Origin: Mesoflavibacter profundi
GTDB taxonomy: Bacteria > Bacteroidota > Bacteroidia > Flavobacteriales > Flavobacteriaceae
Length of the DNA stretch: 64,000 bases
Direction of reading: 5' to 3'
Assembly (NCBI RefSeq): GCF_014764305.1
Contig: NZ_CP061703.1
Span: 248,001-312,000, forward strand
In this document: positions 31,901 to 40,900 of the stretch, piece by piece
Layout: each line of letters starts with the position of its first letter
Numbering within the stretch: position 1 is the first letter of the stretch
Translations under genes and position numbers: made by a program
The notes under the pieces: model-generated
What the model saw: only the letters and a program-made list of their open reading frames with translations
Told to the model about the DNA's origin: nothing
Database searches by the model: none

Positions 31901-34900
31901 TATCACCATCGCCATCACTATCCGTTGCGCCGGCTGTAATAATGTTTACCGTACTAGCGTCTAACGTCCCATCTGGATCGGTATCTATTCCATTACCATT
32001 GTCTGCAAATGGATCGACTACTGCTGCCGTGTTGGTCGTTAATCCTGTGATGGTATCGTCTTGCGTGATTGGCGTCTGTGCATCGTAATCTAAGCTGATC
32101 GTAGATGCGTTTGAAACATTACCATCGTTGTCTTCTACTGTATATGCTATTGGTGTTGGATCGCCTGTAAAGCCTACCTCTGGGGTAAAGGTCACGGCGC
32201 CTGTAGTATTGTCTACCGTCCAGGTTCCTTCGCCTGCAACCACTAACGTATCGTTATCACCATCGCCATCACTATCTGTTGCGCCGGCTGTAATAATGTT
32301 TACCGTACTAGCGTCTAACGTCCCATCTGGATCGGTATCTATTCCATTACCATTGTCTGCAAATGGATCGACTACTGCTGCCGTGTTGGTCGTTAATCCT
32401 GTGATGGTATCGTCTTGCGTGATTGGCGTCTGTGCATCGTAATCTAAGCTGATCGTAGATGCGTTTGAAACATTACCATCGTTGTCTTCTACTGTATATG
32501 CTATTGGTGTTGGATCGCCTGTAAAGCCTACCTCTGGGGTAAAGGTCACGGCGCCTGTAGTATTGTCTACCGTCCAGGTTCCTTCACCTGCAACCACTAA
32601 CGTATCGTTATCACCATCGCCATCACTATCCGTTGCGCCGGCTGTAATAATGTTTACCGTACTAGCGTCTAACGTCCCATCTGGATCGGTATCTATTCCA
32701 TTACCATTGTCTGCAAATGGATCGACTACTGCTGCCGTGTTGGTCGTTAATCCTGTGATGGTATCGTCTTGCGTGATTGGCGTCTGTGCATCGTAATCTA
32801 AGCTGATCGTAGATGCGTTTGAAACATTACCATCGTTGTCTTCTACTGTATATGCTATTGGTGTTGGATCGCCTGTAAAGCCTACCTCTGGGGTAAAGGT
32901 CACGGCGCCTGTAGTATTGTCTACCGTCCAGGTTCCTTCACCTGCAACCACTAACGTATCGTTATCACCATCGCCATCACTATCTGTTGCGCCGGCTGTA
33001 ATAATGTTTACCGTACTAGCGTCTAACGTCCCATCTGGATCGGTATCTATTCCATTACCATTGTCTGCAAATGGATCGACTACTGCTGCCGTGTTGGTCG
33101 TTAATCCTGTGATGGTATCGTCTTGCGTGATTGGCGTCTGTGCATCGTAATCTAAGCTGATCGTAGATGCGTTTGAAACATTACCATCGTTGTCTTCTAC
33201 TGTATATGCTATTGGTGTTGGATCGCCTGTAAAGCCTACCTCTGGGGTAAAGGTCACGGCGCCTGTAGTATTGTCTACCGTCCAGGTTCCTTCGCCTGCA
33301 ACCACTAACGTATCGTTATCACCATCGCCATCACTATCCGTTGCGCCGGCTGTAATAATGTTTACCGTACTAGCGTCTAACGTCCCATCTGGATCGGTAT
33401 CTATTCCATTACCATTGTCTGCAAATGGATCGACTACTGCTGCCGTGTTGGTCGTTAATCCTGTGATGGTATCGTCTTGCGTGATTGGCGTCTGTGCATC
33501 GTAATCTAAGCTGATCGTAGATGCGTTTGAAACATTACCATCGTTGTCTTCTACTGTATATGCTATTGGTGTTGGATCGCCTGTAAAGCCTACCTCTGGG
33601 GTAAAGGTCACGGCGCCTGTAGTATTGTCTACCGTCCAGGTTCCTTCACCTGCAACCACTAACGTATCGTTATCACCATCGCCATCACTATCCGTTGCGC
33701 CGGCTGTAATAATGTTTACCGTACTAGCGTCTAACGTCCCATCTGGATCGGTATCTATTCCATTACCATTGTCTGCAAATGGATCGACTACTGCTGCCGT
33801 GTTGGTCGTTAATCCTGTGATGGTATCGTCTTGCGTGATTGGCGTCTGTGCATCGTAATCTAAGCTGATCGTAGATGCGTTTGAAACATTACCATCGTTG
33901 TCTTCTACTGTATATGCTATTGGTGTTGGATCGCCTGTAAAGCCTACCTCTGGGGTAAAGGTCACGGCGCCTGTAGTATTGTCTACCGTCCAGGTTCCTT
34001 CGCCTGCAACCACTAACGTATCGTTATCACCATCGCCATCACTATCCGTTGCGCCGGCTGTAATAATGTTTACCGTACTAGCGTCTAACGTCCCATCTGG
34101 ATCGGTATCTATTCCATTACCATTGTCTGCAAATGGATCGACTACTGCTGCCGTGTTGGTCGTTAATCCTGTGATGGTATCGTCTTGCGTGATTGGCGTC
34201 TGTGCATCGTAATCTAAGCTGATCGTAGATGCGTTTGAAACATTACCATCGTTGTCTTCTACTGTATATGCTATTGGTGTTGGATCGCCTGTAAAGCCTA
34301 CCTCTGGGGTAAAGGTCACGGCGCCTGTAGTATTGTCTACCGTCCAGGTTCCTTCACCTGCAACCACTAACGTATCGTTATCACCATCGCCATCACTATC
34401 TGTTGCGCCGGCTGTAATAATGTTTACCGTACTAGCGTCTAACGTCCCATCTGGATCGGTATCTATTCCATTACCATTGTCTGCAAATGGATCGACTACT
34501 GCTGCCGTGTTGGTCGTTAATCCTGTGATGGTATCGTCTTGCGTGATTGGCGTCTGTGCATCGTAATCTAAGCTGATCGTAGATGCGTTTGAAACATTAC
34601 CATCGTTGTCTTCTACTGTATATGCTATTGGTGTTGGATCGCCTGTAAAGCCTACCTCTGGGGTAAAGGTCACGGCGCCTGTAGTATTGTCTACCGTCCA
34701 GGTTCCTTCACCTGCAACCACTAACGTATCGTTATCACCATCGCCATCACTATCCGTTGCGCCGGCTGTAATAATGTTTACCGTACTAGCGTCTAACGTC
34801 CCATCTGGATCGGTATCTATTCCATTACCATTGTCTGCAAATGGATCGACTACTGCTGCCGTGTTGGTCGTTAATCCTGTGATGGTATCGTCTTGCGTGA

Positions 34901-37900
34901 TTGGCGTCTGTGCATCGTAATCTAAGCTGATCGTAGATGCGTTTGAAACATTACCATCGTTGTCTTCTACTGTATATGCTATTGGTGTTGGATCGCCTGT
35001 AAAGCCTACCTCTGGGGTAAAGGTCACGGCGCCTGTAGTATTGTCTACCGTCCAGGTTCCTTCGCCTGCAACCACTAACGTATCGTTATCACCATCGCCA
35101 TCACTATCCGTTGCGCCGGCTGTAATAATGTTTACCGTACTAGCGTCTAACGTCCCATCTGGATCGGTATCTATTCCATTACCATTGTCTGCAAATGGAT
35201 CGACTACTGCTGCCGTGTTGGTCGTTAATCCTGTGATGGTATCGTCTTGCGTGATTGGCGTCTGTGCATCGTAATCTAAGCTGATCGTAGATGCGTTTGA
35301 AACATTACCATCGTTGTCTTCTACTGTATATGCTATTGGTGTTGGATCGCCTGTAAAGCCTACCTCTGGGGTAAAGGTCACGGCGCCTGTAGTATTGTCT
35401 ACCGTCCAGGTTCCTTCACCTGCAACCACTAACGTATCGTTATCACCATCGCCATCACTATCCGTTGCGCCGGCTGTAATAATGTTTACCGTACTAGCGT
35501 CTAACGTCCCATCTGGATCGGTATCTATTCCATTACCATTGTCTGCAAATGGATCGACTACTGCTGCCGTGTTGGTCGTTAATCCTGTGATGGTATCGTC
35601 TTGCGTGATTGGCGTCTGTGCATCGTAATCTAAGCTGATCGTAGATGCGTTTGAAACATTACCATCGTTGTCTTCTACTGTATATGCTATTGGTGTTGGA
35701 TCGCCTGTAAAGCCTACCTCTGGGGTAAAGGTCACGGCGCCTGTAGTATTGTCTACCGTCCAGGTTCCTTCGCCTGCAACCACTAACGTATCGTTATCAC
35801 CATCGCCATCACTATCCGTTGCGCCGGCTGTAATAATGTTTACCGTACTAGCGTCTAACGTCCCATCTGGATCGGTATCTATTCCATTACCATTGTCTGC
35901 AAATGGATCGACTACTGCTGCCGTGTTGGTCGTTAATCCTGTGATGGTATCGTCTTGCGTGATTGGCGTCTGTGCATCGTAATCTAAGCTGATCGTAGAT
36001 GCGTTTGAAACATTACCATCGTTGTCTTCTACTGTATATGCTATTGGTGTTGGATCGCCTGTAAAGCCTACCTCTGGGGTAAAGGTCACGGCGCCTGTAG
36101 TATTGTCTACCGTCCAGGTTCCTTCACCTGCAACCACTAACGTATCGTTATCACCATCGCCATCACTATCTGTTGCGCCGGCTGTAATAATGTTTACCGT
36201 ACTAGCGTCTAACGTCCCATCTGGATCGGTATCTATTCCATTACCATTGTCTGCAAATGGATCGACTACTGCTGCCGTGTTGGTCGTTAATCCTGTGATG
36301 GTATCGTCTTGCGTGATTGGCGTCTGTGCATCGTAATCTAAGCTGATCGTAGATGCGTTTGAAACATTACCATCGTTGTCTTCTACTGTATATGCTATTG
36401 GTGTTGGATCGCCTGTAAAGCCTACCTCTGGGGTAAAGGTCACGGCGCCTGTAGTATTGTCTACCGTCCAGGTTCCTTCACCTGCAACCACTAACGTATC
36501 GTTATCACCATCGCCATCACTATCCGTTGCGCCGGCTGTAATAATGTTTACCGTACTAGCGTCTAACGTCCCATCTGGATCGGTATCTATTCCATTACCA
36601 TTGTCTGCAAATGGATCGACTACTGCTGCCGTGTTGGTCGTTAATCCTGTGATGGTGTCGTCTTGCGTGATTGGATTAATAAAAACAGTTAGTGTTACAC
36701 AGTTAATTTCATTTATACAATTATTATTATCATGTGTTATTAATAAACAATATTGAGTATTGTTTAAACCTGTAACATCTAAAATATTTAAAGTTTGAGA
36801 ATTTTCTCCAGTATAATTAGAGTCTGATGCAAGAATTGCTGTTCCTCCTGAAGTTGGATTTCCTATATACCACTGATAATTAATCCCTGGAGAAACATCT
36901 GTTCCAACAGAATAATCTGGTGTTGTATTAGGTGCTGTTCCTGTATAAGTATTTGTAGAAGTTGCTGATACTGATGTTATTGTAAATGTAGCTGGATTAC
37001 CAGATTCTACATTTTGATCCAATAAAGCAGAAGCATCTACAACTACTTGAGTTGGAGTAGTTACATTTACATTTGTTCCAGTGTAAGCTGAAGAATAGCC
37101 AACAACTTGACCATTTGCATCATAAGATGTACCATCTACCTCACCATTATTATCATTATCTAAATGACCTGCTTCTACAGCATCATTACATCCATCATTA
37201 TCTGAATCTATATCTTGATAATCAAAGAATCCATCACCATCTGTATCTTTACAACTTAATACTCTTGCTTCATCAAAATTTAATTCTTCTTCCATAGAAA
37301 CTACATAAGAATATGTACCTGGAGGAAGAATAACTTCTCTTTCTATAAATAACCAAGGAGTGTTTTGAGAATCTCCATTTGAATCTATTACTAAAATACC
37401 TGTTCCGTCCATAACAGTTCCTGTAGTTCCAATTCCTGAAACAATTTGGATACTACCATTACCAACTAGGTTATCTCTTGCTGAGAAATATCCTGAATAA
37501 GTTACTTTTGAAGTAGTTGTTAATGTGAAAGATTGATAAAAATCATTAGAACCATTAGCTATATCTAAGTAGTGTTGAAGTGTTCCTGCTCCTGTTAAAG
37601 GATTGGCATCTTCAAAAGGACCTGCACTACCGTAATCAAATCCTCCAGCTCCATCAACTTGAACAACATTGGCATCATTACCTGTTCCTAAAACCCATGG
37701 AGAAATATCTACTGGAAAATTATTTCCATTATTTAAACCTGATACATTTTCAAATCCTCCTTGAGATAATAAACTTTCACACTCTACAGAATCTAAAATA
37801 CCATCATTATCATCGTCTAAATCACAACCATCAGGTACAGCATCTCCATCTGCATTTAAATTATCATCATAACCATTACAAACATCATTTGCATCTATGA

Positions 37901-40900
37901 CTCCATCTCCATCTGAATCACACTGACCAAAAGCATCTGATGGTACTCCATCTACAGATCCTCCGACTGATTGACCATTATTAACATCTACATTATTTGG
38001 TACTCCTGTTGTTGTATTAACTGCTCCGGTTAATTGTCCATTTACATCTACAGAAGTTAAGTCTATATTGTCTCCTCCTTCTAATGCATCTGGACATCCA
38101 TCTGCATCTGAATCTGTATCTAATTGGTTTGGAATACCATCATTATCAGTGTCTGGACACGCTAAAACTGTAGCATTCAAAACAATTGAAGTGATTGTAT
38201 TAATAATATTTTCCCTTGAACCATTTTGAGCTAAATCTTCAAATAATAATGAAGCGTTAGTGAAAGGATTATTAGCAATAAATGTTGCGCTTGCTCCATT
38301 AGTTTCACCTCCAGCTGTGCCTCTAACTAAAACGGAACCTATTGCTCCTCTTGAAACCAACTCTTGAGCAGAACTTCCACCTACAGATAGATTTAAGGAT
38401 GCATTCCCAGCTTGATTATTAGATATTAGTGCTCCTGTATTCAAATCATAAGAAGCCATATCTCCATTATTGATTTGCCATGTACCAGAAATGGTAAATG
38501 CAATACCATCTGTAGGGTCCGTACCATTATTATCTCTATCATAATCATCAAGAGTAGGAAGTTGAATTCTATCAATTGCTATAGAAGAATAAAAAGTTAT
38601 AGCGCTTTCAAAAACATCTAATCCTGGTGCTCCATCACCATCCTGTGCTTGAATTGACGGAGTATTTCCTGCTGTAATTATTACACCACTTGGTTCAACT
38701 GTATTAGTTGACCCAAAATAATGAGTTGGATTAGTAGATTGCCTAATAGTTAATATTTCTTCTACCCCATTTATCATCGCGGTAAATACTAAATTCCCAT
38801 TTGATGATAATGTTTCATTATATGTGAAGTTAACATTTAACGTCTCTGAGCATTCATTTTCATCTAAAATACCATCGTTATCATCATCTAAATCACAACC
38901 GTCTGGTATTGAATCTCCATCTGAATCTACTGAATCATCAAAACCTTCACAAATATCGCTTTCATTTAAAACACCATCACCATCTGTATCACAACCACTT
39001 ACTGCTGCATTTTGAGAACTCACATCGTTTTGTCCTCCAGAAGCAGCGTTAGGAACTCCATTTGCATCTTCTGTATCGTTAATGGATCCATCTGGATTAA
39101 GATCTGCTGTTACAAATCCACCATTTCCTTCAACAGCATCAAAACAACCATCTCCGTCTGCATCTGTATCAAATTGATTTATTAATCCATCTCCATCAAT
39201 ATCGAATTGATCACTAATACCATCGCCGTTTGCATCTACAAATCCAGAATAATCAGAATCGTAATAATCTGCTGCACCATCACCATCTTCGTCTCCAAAA
39301 GGATTTAATCCTGCTTGTTCTGTTGTATCTAGTATACCATCATTATCATCATCTAAATCTGCACTATCGGTTAATCCATCTTCATCAGAATCACAGCTAG
39401 GAATTAAAATTGGTGAAGGAGGAATAGTTTTTGTCGCACCATAGAACCAAGTGTTTACTATTCTTGTGTTACCAAAATCATCACACAGAACATTATTTGT
39501 ATTATTTCCACCTTGGCTAATTGCAGGAACAGAATCGTCTGGATTACTAGAGCTCCAAGCATGTGCTGGACCAAATATTCCATCTATTAATCGCTCTCTA
39601 CTAAAAGCAGGATTAACTGTTGTCAGGTTATTTAAAGCGTTACTACCTGTTGGGTTACAACCAGTACCATCATTTGTCACGGTAATATTTCTATCATCCC
39701 AAAATAATCGTCTGTTTCCAACTGTTGGAGCAACACCACTAATGCTAAGACCATTAATATTTAGTTCGGCATCATCCATAGGTACATTTGTACGACCTAT
39801 ATAAGATGTTACTGTAATGGTTGTTGTACCGCCTGTAACAGGGTTACCTAAACCATCATTTCCGTCCCAAGGAATTAACTTTAATCCTGGTGTATTTTCA
39901 TAAACTTCTATTAAAACATCTTCGGTATTTTCTTGATAACCAGCAACTCCATTAAAATCTAAAATAATTGCAGTATCTTGAGCTAAAATTAATGTTATTG
40001 GAATAAAATAATTTCCAGGACAACCTCTAATTTCATCTGCTACAACTGGATCTGGTTCTATACTTGGTACAAAAACATTCTGATCTGGAGATGTTATAAA
40101 AATCTGAAATCCATTATCTAATGAAGGAGCCAGACCAGTCCCATAAGACACTGATCCTCTTGTTAATAAAAAATCGTTAGCAGGATTATCATCATCATTA
40201 ACAACTCCAAATCTATTCATCGCTAATTGATAACCAAAAGGCCTAAAACCAGGTTCGAACTGTACTTCTACAATTACTTGATCATCTGTATATGCAAAAA
40301 AGTCTCCTTCAAAAGAAGCATTTCCTGAAGGATTTGGAACATTTGGAGTTCCTGCATTGTTATCTGCATTTTCAACTAAATAGGTAATAAAACTCCATTT
40401 TCTTGACCAAATTCTACCGTCAACTTGATTATTAGCAGCATCAGATACGGTAAAATCAAAATATGGTAGAAAATTAATTCCTCCAGGAGCAGTATTTACT
40501 GCTGTTGCACCACCATCGTTACTTGAATAAAGTTCTATATAATAATCTCCGTTTGCAGAAGGATCAAAAACTATAGGATTATATCCAGCTGGCGTAGCAC
40601 CTCCAATATTTGGACCTGCAACTGCTCTAGCATAATTAGGAATATATCCTGCTGCAGTACCACTATTTGTGAATAATGTTGGTGGTGTTTGAGCAACACC
40701 TGCAGCATTAAATATTCTATAATAAAAATTAGTTAATAAAGGATTATTACCACCTTGATAAGAGTTTCTAATTCTTGCCTGAACACCAAAGTATAAATTT
40801 TCTGATGTGGCATCCGCAATTGTAAAATACAATCTATTAGATTCTGGAGCTCCAATATATGGTCCAGAATTAGATGCATCTGTCCTAATATAAATTGCAG

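Noticed and set aside
27824-36673. A CRISPR-like or satellite non-coding array.
   Set aside because: Units are long, directly adjacent without variable spacers, in frame with the adhesin, and differ only at silent positions, so it is coding sequence.
27880-36756. Twenty-five plus-strand frames of about 104 codons at 354-base spacing.
   Set aside because: They are the antisense side of the 354-bp repeats, with the same start and stop in each unit. There is no independent coding evidence.
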